Of a stretch of 27,330 nucleotides of DNA, positions 11,351-19,990 are shown piece by piece. The translations under genes and the position numbers were made by a program. This stretch comes from Phoronis ovalis (Eukaryota > Phoronida > Phoronidae). Location: contig JAOXYB010043615.1 of assembly GCA_028565635.1 (NCBI GenBank), positions 1 through 27,330 on the forward strand, read 5' to 3'. Within the stretch, counting starts at the first letter, position 1, and each line of letters begins with the position of its first letter. The notes beneath the pieces are model-generated. The model was not told the origin of the DNA, ran no database searches, and saw only the letters and a list, made by a program, of their open reading frames with translations.

Positions 11351-11517
11351 ATAAGAAGAGTATTCCTTCATTTCATGATCATTTGTATGGTTACCAGATG
11401 TTCTTCCTCTCCAGAAGCAATCTTGGCACAGATGATAGTTATAACAACGTTGACACTTGTAGCGGAAGCCCACAAATGATTCTCTATGACAGCCTTCACA
11501 TTGCACAGGATGAAACA
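11351..11517 (-). CDS. Dystrobrevin ZZ zinc-finger exon
   Basis: This 167-bp exon encodes residues 237-292 and almost exactly one ZZ domain: [34 protein letters not shown], and [12 protein letters not shown]. All expected zinc ligands are present: CxxC (CEGC), CxxC (CQRC), CxxC (CQDC) and the closing histidines (H..NDH). The dystrophin-family signature LCQDCFWRG is intact. The acceptor is TTTTGTAG|TG and the donor is TAT|GTAAGT, phase 0. Family role: the ZZ module packs with the EF-hands. In dystrophin it contacts beta-dystroglycan; in dystrobrevin the partners are less clear. Confidence 0.97.
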
Positions 11518-13066
11518 CTACAAAACATTAAGACAAGTTTAGCTTTGGACAAGGAACTTTTTTGTGTTTAAAGTTACATATCACTATACTAGGCAATTAG
11601 AAGTGGCACACTTTTCAAACACAAATTCTTCTAGTAGCATCTGATTAATGCTTACTGCGATTAGTACCTTAGGATGCCCCAAAGGGAAGAACAGGTAAAA
11701 TTTAAATACAAGATTTATAAAACATGACCCAGGAGGTTACTCTTAAATATTCTGAGACGTGGGTAATTGCTGTGCTTATGGGGTATGTTTTTAACCTATT
11801 AGGTGACTTACGTACTTCAGTAAAATTAACTCAAGTGTAATATTTTTCAGCTGTACCTGGCATTTAGTCCAGGGAAGGCTAATAATTTTTCCTTTTCGCT
11901 AATGTGTTATTCTAGTTTTAAAATTTTTGCAAAATTGCAAAAAAAATTAGCGACTCCTAACCAACACTGAATTTGGCAAAATGGCAGAGCAAGTCCACCA
12001 TGTTTTTCAGTAGCATAGATAGTGAAACCGCCTCATGTTTTGAAGTGGTTTACATGTTTACCCCCCCCCCCCCCAACCCTATGACTTATTTAAAATCAAA
12101 TTTAGCTAACAAGCAACTAGTTTTGCTCCTCCACCAGATGCTCGGGACCAGAAGTCACTGCAACAGTTGAAGATATGACTTGTAAACGGTTATCTTTTTT
12201 GTGTTGTATTGTGTAATATAAGTAATTTTTTATAAAGGTATAAAAACAGCTGATGATTCTGACGATATAACAACTATTCTACTTTTATCAAAGATGAGAA
12301 GCATATTATATCAGGAATTCAACTGATTTATGTGTACATACATGATAGCTTCTTGGATTCCTTAAGAATGTTATTAACACAAGTACAGTATTATAATACT
12401 CAGCTTAATAATATTATCTTTGAGCATCGCATTTAAGGTTGTCGGTATACATAATGATAATAAAATGCATATCATACATAATCAGAAGCTCAAGCTAAAT
12501 TAATAATTATACATCATAAATGTGACACCAGATGGCAACACTGAGCTGAAATCATATACAAGTACTGGGAGAGTAATATAACGGTAAGGAAAAGTAGGAT
12601 TCATGTCTTAAGTACTTTTGAAAAGAGTCAAGATCACATAAGTTGGTATTTTAAATTATCCTGCAATAAAAGGAAACATATAGTAGCAAATGTACATACA
12701 AACGGATGGAGTAATTAAAAATATAAAAAACTTAAAAGATAATTGAAAAGTATCCAAATATAAATTGATAAATAGATGACATCTAAGAAAGAACTCACAA
12801 GTTTCATCCACGCTCTGATCTGTTCCTAAAATCACACATTTATAAATAGTTTAAAGAAGAATATTGGCACCAACTTGTAGAAAATTGTTGATAAATGAAT
12901 TAAACAGTGTGGCACATACCGTTTGGTTAAGCACTGAATGGAAATCCTTCTGTCTTATTGCAGAAAAATTGTGTAAATTATCTGTTCCGTCAGTATCAGT
13001 GATATAGAACACTATGTCAATACAGAGTGTCGTACAATTACAGTACAAGAGCAAAAATTAACTCAC
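11518..13066 (-). other. Intron split by the putative microexon
   Basis: This holds the 27-bp microexon at 12799-12825 and a run of 14 cytosines at 12061-12074. The remainder is AT-rich without recognised features. Confidence 0.8.
12799..12825 (-). CDS. Putative 27-bp phase-neutral microexon before the ZZ finger
   Basis: The acceptor GATTTTAG and the donor ACTT|GTGAGT enclose 27 bases on the minus strand. Inserted between the exons ending at 13067 and beginning at 11517 (both phase 1), it adds nine residues and changes the junction valine to leucine: VEN-GTDQSVDETL-FHPVQC. Both splice sites fit consensus well and the interval has no stop in the required frame. Vertebrate dystrobrevin at this position reads VEN-V-FHP with no insert, so I infer an optional cassette. 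Without transcript data it could be a chance match, since 27 bases is a short target. Confidence 0.5.
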
Positions 13067-13175
13067 CATTTTCCACAGCTATCATTCTATGGAGAATAGG
13101 AAGCCACATAAGGCACGGCGGACCAGGATCAGACATTAATGTGTCCAGAAAATCATTCACTGTTACGCGGATTTT
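13067..13175 (-). CDS. Dystrobrevin exon leading into the ZZ finger
   Basis: This 109-bp exon (residues 201-236) encodes VNDFLDTLMSD followed by PCLMWLPILHRMIAVEN. It aligns with vertebrate LNGFLDTLMSDPPPQC and LVWLPLLHRLANVEN. The acceptor is TTTTTTTTAG and the donor is AATG|GTGAGT (phase 1). It can join directly to the ZZ exon at 11517, giving VEN-V-FHPVQC as in vertebrates, or first to the microexon at 12799-12825, which keeps phase. Confidence 0.95.
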
Positions 13176-13446
13176 CTAAAAAAAACAAAATAAAATACAC
13201 TCGATAACAATTTGCACACGTATTAGGTTATTATCAGTATCATTACAGTACGGACCCTGACAAAACCAATAAAAAACTGAGTTAATGATTTATAAGTAAC
13301 TTCTGGCTAATGTACATCAGCAATTAAATTAATCTAATGACTGGCTATATTTCTAAAAGATATTGATATATCCCAGAATGTCATGTTTGCTGAAATCGGT
13401 AATGAATTGTCTTGGTAAGCTTATATTTAGACAGGAAACAACTTAC

Positions 13447-13598
13447 GGCATCAAAAAAGGACCTAGCTGTGGCTTCGGTGTAGCCAAACGATGGCGTTTC
13501 AAGAACAGCACCAGGAAGAAGGAGGATTTCTTTTAAGTAGCCATTAAACAAACCACGAACCATTATACCACTAGCATCAGAGATTTGGCTGAATATAT
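13447..13598 (-). CDS. Dystrobrevin exon, second EF-hand-like module
   Basis: This 152-bp exon (residues 150-200) reads YIFSQISDASGIMV and PSFGYTEATARSFFDA. These match vertebrate YIFSMISDSSGVMV and PSFGYTEQSARSCF, including the nearly invariant PSFGYTE motif. It enters with two bases after phase 1 and ends at phase 0, donor GCC|GTAAGT. This is the second EF-hand-like pair preceding the ZZ finger. Confidence 0.96.
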
Positions 13599-15527
13599 CT
13601 GTAAAACACCAGACACACATGAATCAATATAAGGAAGTATAAGGTGTGATCTTAGTCCTACCCCATAATATAGTTTTAAAAACCTTATATTTCTCATTTT
13701 TCTTCAGTTAGTCTTGTTTATTGTGCGATTTAAACAGTGTTTTAAGTCAAATTTACCAAATGGACAGGGTAATTTAAGTTGGGTAATGAGGTACAAATTT
13801 TGTCTTTTTTGGTTACCAGCGCTTACTATAAATTTTCTAGGCAAAATATTTGGAATCTTTTGGTAGCTTATGTCGCACAGAAGTGAATGGTAAAATCATT
13901 ACCTTCACATCATGTACAGTTAAATCTAAAATACTGAAAATAAATTCCTGAATAGTCCTAATGATATATGTAATATACATAATACAATATTTAGAGCCTG
14001 TGTAGAGACTATGATATCATTTTATGCAGACATTATTCTCTGCAAATTCATTTAATACATACAAGGTAAACCTGTTTTTGAACACACATGGACAAACCAC
14101 CCATAAGCTTTTTAGGATTGCTGCTTTAGCAGCTATCCTATTGGATTTGTACAGTTTCTATCTTTCCAATTTTCAGCAAGCTGTATCTCAAAAGACTGAG
14201 GGATAGAAACAGCATTAGAGGTGTGACATCCCTTGGGTGGGCCACTGTTGACCTTGAGGTTAAAAGGTCATTTACGGAGGTCAATGGTGGAAATTTAAAA
14301 ATTCTTCAAAACGTCCAAATATGATGTTATCAGGTTACACTGAGGTTATTTTGATGACCATTGAGGTTGTTTAGGTGCCAAAAGATCAGATTTTTATTTT
14401 NNNNNNNNNNNNNNNNNNNNNNNNNNNNNNNNNNNNNNNNNNNNNNNNNNNNNNNNNNNNNNNNNNNNNNNNNNNNNNNNNNNNNNNNNNNNNNNNNNNN
14501 AAATAAAAGGGAAAACGGCAGTAATCCTATGCCTTTACTAAACGGCTATCTAGTTGATCTTGTTTTTATAAGAATATCTCTATTTCAGAAGAATCAAATA
14601 AGAATCTGTAGACCACATTATTCTATAATTATACATATGGTACAACAGTTTAAACTTTAAATTGCAACAGAACAGGATTCTAAATTGAGACTTTTCTTAA
14701 ATAATGATAAATGTCAAACATGCTATGCACATCTTTCCACATGTTATTATTTCTCACAGACAAGTCAAAAATGTTTCTAAAGCAGATAAGTACAGAAAAT
14801 GATTATGACAAATTATGAGTTTCTAGTTGTCATTTCTAAATAAGTGATATCTCGCATTCCTCACAAGCATTCCTCACAAGCCATGACTTTAAGGTAGGAG
14901 CCATACACCTAGTATCACTATTGTGTATTTGGCAGCTGCATTTTCTATCATTACAGCACATGCTATTTATTTGATGTAGGCATTAATTTACATCTGCAAC
15001 ATAATTCAAAAGTAGCTGGATGTGGTAGGGCATCAACAGTTTGCAACATTTGACAGTTAATGATCTGGCATATATACAAACACTGTTACACAATATTTAG
15101 GTTATGCCACAAACTATTTACATCAGAAGGTGTCACAGCTTTGCACTCTTATATGTCAAATGGACAAAGCATATCAAATCAAGGTTTTAAGGTTACTGAA
15201 TCGGATGTATGAAATAAATGACACTGTCACATCCAGCAGTGCACAATAGAGCAAAAGACACTCTTTATGCCTAATTCACATCATAACAAGAGTATGCAGC
15301 ATTTGCAGTGCATTATTATTTTACCAGAATGCTTGGCAAAGTATTTCATCAGTCCAATGCAACAGCCAAAGAATGTCAAGATGTTAAATGCATCATGATC
15401 ATACTATGCATAGTTTCACTTACATTGGATGCCTCACAAAATTTAACTGACAGCACCATATCTCCTCTTTCTGTATGTATGCAGCTAGGAATTAACAAGC
15501 AAGTAGGTATTTCCCTTTCATACTTAC
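13599..15527 (-). other. Intron with assembly gap
   Basis: This includes the N run at 14401-14500, preceded by a stretch (about 14215-14380) with repeated GAGGTT/AGGTCA-like words. The 13-base word CATTCCTCACAAG is repeated back to back at about 14855-14880. No exon is missing from the dystrobrevin chain here. Confidence 0.75.
14401..14500. other. Assembly gap of 100 N
   Basis: Exactly 100 unknown bases lie between 14401 and 14500, a conventional placeholder for a gap of unknown size. It falls inside an intron, so it does not break the reading of the gene. The open frame running through it is an artefact. Confidence 0.99.
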
Positions 15528-15613
15528 ATCTTAGTTTATCCACAAGTTTTCCTGAGCACATTGTAGTCAATGCCACCTTTACTGAAAACACTTTAATCCT
15601 ATCACATTCATCT
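15528..15613 (-). CDS. Dystrobrevin exon, EF-hand-like region
   Basis: This 86-bp exon encodes residues 121-149. DECDRIKVFSVKVALTTM aligns with vertebrate EGHGKISVFAVKMALATL, followed by CSGKLVDKLR against CGGKIMDKLR. The acceptor is TTTCACAG|A. Using the AG two bases further on would give an immediate stop, which fixes the boundary. The donor is AGAT|GTAAGT, phase 1. The joined codon T+AT gives the tyrosine of DKLRYIF. Confidence 0.95.
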
Positions 15614-16077
15614 CTGTGAAACAAACAAGAAATATATGACTGTATGTTTCACGTTTTAGAATTTTAATCATTTCTAATAGGTAAAAATTAAGACAACTAC
15701 AAAAACATGACATAAAATTGAAAGCTTACTGGTCAGGCAATGTTACCTTGATATCTTCCTCAAGGGTAAGGGCTTCAAGTAAATATGCCTTCAATTTTTT
15801 TATCAGTATAATGCTGTGAAATTTCTTCATGTATGCACTTGTGCAAAAGTTTGGCCCTAATCTTATTACACCAATTTTGTTCTCTGGCATCAACACTAAA
15901 AATGTCTCAATATAATTATGATTCTAATGCATAAACTGGATTACTACATGCTGTCAAGGGAACATAGAACATAATGTATTCTTTGCATATATATTATTAC
16001 GTTTGTTAATATTCAGCAACACTCTGTGGAAACAGTACTTCTTCAAGAAATTTTAAATCCACCTTCTGAGAACTTAC
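15614..16077 (-). other. Intron
   Basis: Short AT-rich intron between EF-hand-region exons; nothing else seen. Confidence 0.85.
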
Positions 16078-16291
16078 TTGTTGTAAGCACCAACGAGCCA
16101 GTTAGTCAGCGTATTGATACATTGCTCCTCTGGAAATTGCTGAAAAGTTGGTATTCGCATATTTAACTGACAAAATATACTTGATAAAACTTCTTCCAGT
16201 TTATCAACAGATATTTCAGCATTAAGTTCCATTGTATTCAACCCATTATCTCGAAATGATTCAATCACATTCCATAAATCAACTAATGCCA
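16078..16291 (-). CDS. Dystrobrevin exon, EF-hand-like region 1
   Basis: This 214-bp exon (residues 50-120) opens with LALVDLWNVIESFRDNGLN, matching vertebrate LHLVDIWNVIEALRENALN. It continues through LEEVLSSIFCQLNMRIPT, against LEAVLSTIFYQLNKRMPT. The exon enters at phase 1 and ends at phase 2 with donor AACAA|GTAAGT. These are the first EF-hand-type helices. As in family members, acidic calcium-loop residues are not conserved, so it is probably structural rather than calcium-binding (family knowledge). Confidence 0.95.
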
Positions 16292-16868
16292 CTGAAATAT
16301 ATAGAACAATGTTATTCAGCCATTCAGTTACTTCTAAATGGTCTCAAAAAGTGACTAGTCTAATCCAGGAACAAGTAGCATTCATCATGCCCACTGCCAA
16401 AAGCATTGATCTTGTAGAGTATAGCAGAAGTTTGGATTTTCACTCTAGTTTGTTCATATATTTTCAATACCATGCTAGTTCTATATGTATATTCTAATAA
16501 CAAGTACTGAATATCACTCTGGAAAAGTTACTGAAACTACGGTAATACTTTTAATACATTTCATAATGTTTATTGTTTGAAGTCTTAGAAATTTATGCAA
16601 AATTACAAGTACCAGACTATAGTAGTCAAAGTATTAGTAAATGGGTTCAAGCTATCAATTTTGAGTACAAGCAATGAAAGAAAAAGTATATGTTTTGGAT
16701 GTTTTAGCAAGTTGATAATTCTTATTAAAATCCAAAATTATTTTCACTCTCATAACTCATGTATTTTTTTACCTACCACAAATGCGAGCAAAAAAATAGC
16801 AGGTAAGTAAAAGGAGTGAAAACTAACTTTTAATCGAATACCAATAGATACACTACAAAGCAACTTAC
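16292..16868 (-). other. Intron
   Basis: AT-rich intron. The plus-strand open frames here (16309-16497 and 16595-16810) have no recognisable content. Confidence 0.85.
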
Positions 16869-16949
16869 AGTTTGTTTTCTTCTGTATGAAACGAAGTTTA
16901 CATGCTGTTCTGTAAGTAGCAAACCGTATCACATCAAAATTTTGGGTTC
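16869..16949 (-). CDS. Dystrobrevin exon, start of EF-hand-like region
   Basis: This 81-bp exon encodes residues 23-49 (counted from the ATG at 17622). It contains [18 protein letters not shown], nearly identical to vertebrate dystrobrevin [18 protein letters not shown], a hallmark of the dystrophin/dystrobrevin EF-hand region. The acceptor ATTTTAG and the donor AACT|GTAAGT leave phase 1 on both sides, and the next exon completes a leucine codon. This segment begins the all-helical EF-hand-like module that, with the ZZ finger, forms the rigid core shared with dystrophin. Confidence 0.93.
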
Positions 16950-17555
16950 CTAAAATATTTTTAAAAAAGTTACAATCACATACACAAATTTTGTGACACA
17001 ATCTCATACAAATACTAGTCAGTTGTAGGAAATCTGTACTATGCGGCTGCCATCAGCAATTTAAAACAGGAGATAAATGTTGCAAGACTCCTTTTTCTGC
17101 TGGAAATTTGCTTCCATGTATTCATTGAGGGACTATAAGGACAATCACATACAAAGGCATATAACAGATCAGGTAGCTTAATTGCATGATTTATTCTGGG
17201 ATAAAGCTATCAATCACAATAACAACGGTCTCCATGGATATGCAAGTTTGTTGTCACATTGTAATTTGTCATTTGTTTAGTGATGTCACACACGCATATA
17301 TAAATTAGATATTTATAAAACTACTGACTGTTATTACCATGCATAATTATTAGGAGAAATTAAATTTGACCAGCCTTGTATGGTATTATACCTATTTACT
17401 GCTTTAACACTCTTAACTATATGATTTATTAAATGCAACTAAAAGATACTAATTGGAGATCAACAAATTCACATATCAAATAGTAATAGTGCAAAAGTAA
17501 TAGTACAAAAGCCTAAAATATCACTGTTTACTCTTAACACTACAGTTACACTCAC
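16950..17555 (-). other. Intron
   Basis: AT-rich intron following the N-terminal exon; nothing else recognised. Confidence 0.85.
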
Positions 17556-17651
17556 TCATTTCATTCATAAGCTGCCTGTTATTGATAACAGTTTTTGTTG
17601 TCGGACTTGTGTCATCCAACATTTTGCTGTCTTCATTGGAACTCAAATGAC
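17556..17651 (-). CDS. Dystrobrevin N-terminal exon (conserved start)
   Basis: The acceptor TTTTGTAG and the donor ATGA|GTGAGT bound a 96-bp exon. It contains ATG at 17622, reading MLDDTSP... and then NNRQLMNEM, which aligns with the vertebrate AERRQLFAEM start of dystrobrevin. From that ATG the exon gives 22 codons plus one base (phase 1), and the split codon A+GA makes the expected arginine at the next junction. The frame is also open upstream of the ATG to the acceptor (HLSSNEDSK), so the ATG may be internal if the exon at 19846-19990 is joined. Reading through the donor meets a stop at 17521, which is only intron. The exon is certain; which ATG is used is less so. Confidence 0.88.
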
Positions 17652-17787
17652 CTACAAAATAAAAAAAGATGTGGAGTCCTGGGAGTCTTTTGCAAAACTT
17701 AACTTTTTCAAAATATGTAACAATAATACCTTTGTGTATACAAATATTTATGCAGCTTTCGATTCTTCTTTTGACCTTTAACTTTGA

Positions 17788-18010
17788 CATCAAGTTAGTA
17801 AGTGTAATCCATTGTTTTAATGAATAGGTGATTCTTTTGACATACAAGGAATCATTTCAAAACAAGTATTGCACTGTTGTTGAGAACTGTAATATTATTT
17901 GGCATCAAGTTAGTGTAAGCTCCTGCTTTAATGAATAGATGCTACTTTTCGATGCATAAGGAATCGTTTCAAAGCAAATATTAGATTGATCCTGAGAGAT
18001 CAAAATATAA
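17788..18010. repeat. Diverged two-copy tandem duplication, period about 115 bp
   Basis: Copy 1 begins CATCAAGTTAGT at 17788 and copy 2 begins with the same word at 17903. Both continue in parallel with TTTAATGAATAG, then CATACAAGGAATCATTTCAAA against CATAAGGAATCGTTTCAAA, and then TTGAGA/CTGAGA. The copies differ by scattered substitutions and small indels, so the duplication is not recent. Confidence 0.75.
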
Positions 18011-19019
18011 TACCATTTGCAGTTATGAATACATCACTGAATACATATAAATGGCAATGTTTTATGGGTTTTTGTTTGTGTTATTCTTGTTTTATTATTA
18101 ACTAATTGTGGCATATCTCAACAAGCTTCCAAAATATAGTTGGATATATTGGAAAACGAAATTTATCGAAGAGTGTTTCTTAAAAATATTATTCAGATGG
18201 TAAATAAACCAAGTCAAGTAAAACATTTATCCTTTTAATTATTCAAACCATGTTTAGTATCAAAGTTAGTATAGTCAATTGATAAAGAGAATATTAATTA
18301 AAAAGACTAGGACAAATATTTAGATTTGTAATGAAGCATGGAAGTGCATTTAGTAAAACAAAATATGCTAAATTATTGTGCGACCATTGGATATAAATTA
18401 CAAATAGTAACAGCCAGTACGAACAAATATTCCTGACAATATTTTTTATATAGCAGTATGAAAACCAAACAATATAATTTCTAAAGTTGCATGAAAATAA
18501 GTAATAACATATGATATTAGTGCACTGAATGCACCATTGAGTTTTGTAAAATTATGAAAAAGATGCATGTACATCACTGCACTGTGCCACTAACATCACC
18601 AATAGTTCAATCAGCAAAAATTGAAGTGATAATTGAGCAGATAATATCAGACATGTGCAACTGATTTCTCAACAAATGGTACATCTAATAATGAATTAAA
18701 ACTATGACCTGTGAGATATCAGTATTACATTTATTATGTTCCCACATGATTATATTTCTAGAGATTTGTATGGTTAAATTTTAGTTCAATAAAATGATTC
18801 AAATTATGAGCACTGCCAGAGAATCATAAAAACATGCATATTTGTCTAGAAATAAGTACAGAATATTATTCAATTGTGAAAATATTCATCAGAAATTAAT
18901 GAATGGTATTGTATATTGTTCCTAATCAGTACCTGACAGCTGTATAAATGAATCAATAAACATACATTATTATAGTAGTCAAAAATAGATTCATCTACAC
19001 TTTATGAAAAATGCAAAAA

Positions 19020-19500
19020 TACTAATTGTTACATTTTGCCAAAGCCATTTTACTTTTAAGCTAGTTGCAAATAAATTGTAAACTTTAAATTCACTGAATA
19101 ATTTATATCTGACATTTTCAAATTTAATTTCTCTACCAGAAATAAAGACCAACAAGAATATCCTTGGAAATTAACAAATTGTGATATTATTAGAGTACCA
19201 GTCAAAAATAAGATAAGCTTTGAAGACACCAAAATAAGCTACTTTTTAAATTCAAGGGATAATTTATACCTTCTTCTATTCCAAATTAAATTTACCAAAT
19301 CAAAAATAGACCATAACAAGATTTAACTTGAAAACCAGCATTAAGTTGTTACATTAACATATCATTTATCTAAGCCAATACCTTATAAAAAATATATATA
19401 GAGTGCTGCATTTAGGCTTGAAAAAATGATTTGTACCTTGTGCTTAAAATCAATTTCCCTACCAGAATCCAAACAAAGGCAATTTTAGTAATAGATGAAT
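19020..19500. repeat. Three diverged tandem units of about 160 bp
   Basis: Related words recur in order in successive units: TTTAAATTCA..ATAATTTATA, then AATTTCTCTACCAGAA (near 19129), AAATTTACCAAATCAAAA (near 19289) and AATTTCCCTACCAGAATC (near 19450). Each is followed by an A-rich stretch with CCA..ACAA. Spacing is about 160 bp. Divergence is high and unit boundaries are approximate. Confidence 0.5.
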
Positions 19501-19845
19501 CCTTTTTTTGTTGAACCAGAATTTTTTGGTTCAAATAAGAAATATGAAAAGAACTTTAAAAGAAAAAGTCCACGCTCTAAAAAATCTGCGATTCCCAACT
19601 AATTGGGAGTAAGATTATACTTTGAATATCAACCAGTTGCTACTAAGCTTTAGATGAACGATCCCAATCCCCAGATAGAGAAAACAAAATTTCATCCAAG
19701 TAAAATTAAGTACATTACTTATAAAAAGAGAAAAGGGTAACCTAAGACTCTACCTTACTTTAGAAAATAAACAGTAAAATCTGCATTCAGTAAACAATCA
19801 AATAATTAATCAAATTTTATGGCAATTTAACTTGCCAAAACTCAC

Positions 19846-19990
19846 CGTTTGTATTAACTGGCAGAACCATACCGTTTTTAACTGGCTGCTGGTCTTCCGT
19901 TTTTTGTCCTTTGAATACGATGGTGTAGGTAATATGAGTACGAGGCATTACAGTACGGTCGCCATATGAATAACAAGCACCGAATCTCAT
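19846..19990 (-). CDS. Probable upstream 5' coding exon of dystrobrevin (N-terminal extension)
   Basis: An open frame begins with ATG at 19990 and runs 48 codons plus one base to a good donor (ACG|GTGAGT). An in-frame TAA lies nine bases before the ATG, so this ATG is the first usable one; a second in-frame ATG (MPRTHITY) lies 14 codons later. The donor leaves phase 1, and the acceptor at 17651 supplies two bases (GT), so the join reads NTNG-HLSSNEDSK straight into the conserved N-terminus. The exon is visibly richer in GC and CpG than its surroundings. I recognise no domain in the 48 residues. Vertebrate dystrobrevins lack this extension. It could instead be mostly 5' UTR, with translation starting at 17622. 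Confidence 0.55.

Larger units (their letters stand above)
17652..19845 (-). other. Probable first intron, with tandem duplications
   Basis: This separates the putative extension exon from the conserved N-terminal exon. It holds a two-copy direct duplication with a period of about 115 bp (17788-18010) and three diverged units of about 160 bp (19020-19500). No coding signal was seen. Confidence 0.6.
304..19990 (-). other. Dystrobrevin gene, minus strand, 3' end missing
   Basis: This is the span of one multi-exon gene whose conceptual product follows animal dystrobrevin from the N-terminal EF-hand-like region through the ZZ zinc finger, a syntrophin-binding type helix, paired coiled coils and most of the C-terminal tail. 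Fifteen exons chain with matching phases: 1, 1, 1, 2, 1, 0, 1, 0, 2, 2, 0, 2, 0, 1 and 1 at successive exon ends. All boundaries are AG/GT. About 598 codons are present from the ATG at 17622, or 656 from the ATG at 19990. Family knowledge: dystrobrevins pair with dystrophin through coiled coils and carry syntrophins at the membrane. The last exon or exons lie beyond the left edge, so no stop codon is seen. The orthology is strong by eye. Whether one ancestral invertebrate gene or a paralogue is present cannot be told. Confidence 0.95.

Noticed and set aside
11383-11571. Plus-strand open frame over the ZZ exon
   Set aside because: It is an antisense shadow; the minus strand encodes the complete ZZ finger.
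11973-12170. Plus-strand open frame with a proline run
   Set aside because: The prolines come from the 14-base cytosine run; it is an intron of the minus-strand gene.
14361-14660. Plus-strand 99-codon open frame
   Set aside because: About a third of it is the run of N, which hides stops; there is no coding evidence on either side.
15308-15619. Plus-strand 103-codon open frame, the longest on that strand apart from gap effects
   Set aside because: It overlaps the exon at 15528-15613 in antisense and shows no recognisable domain or initiation signal.
17521-17847. 108-codon minus-strand open frame taken as a single gene
   Set aside because: Only 17556-17651 is exon. The rest lies beyond good splice sites (TTTTGTAG and GTGAGT) and lacks family similarity.
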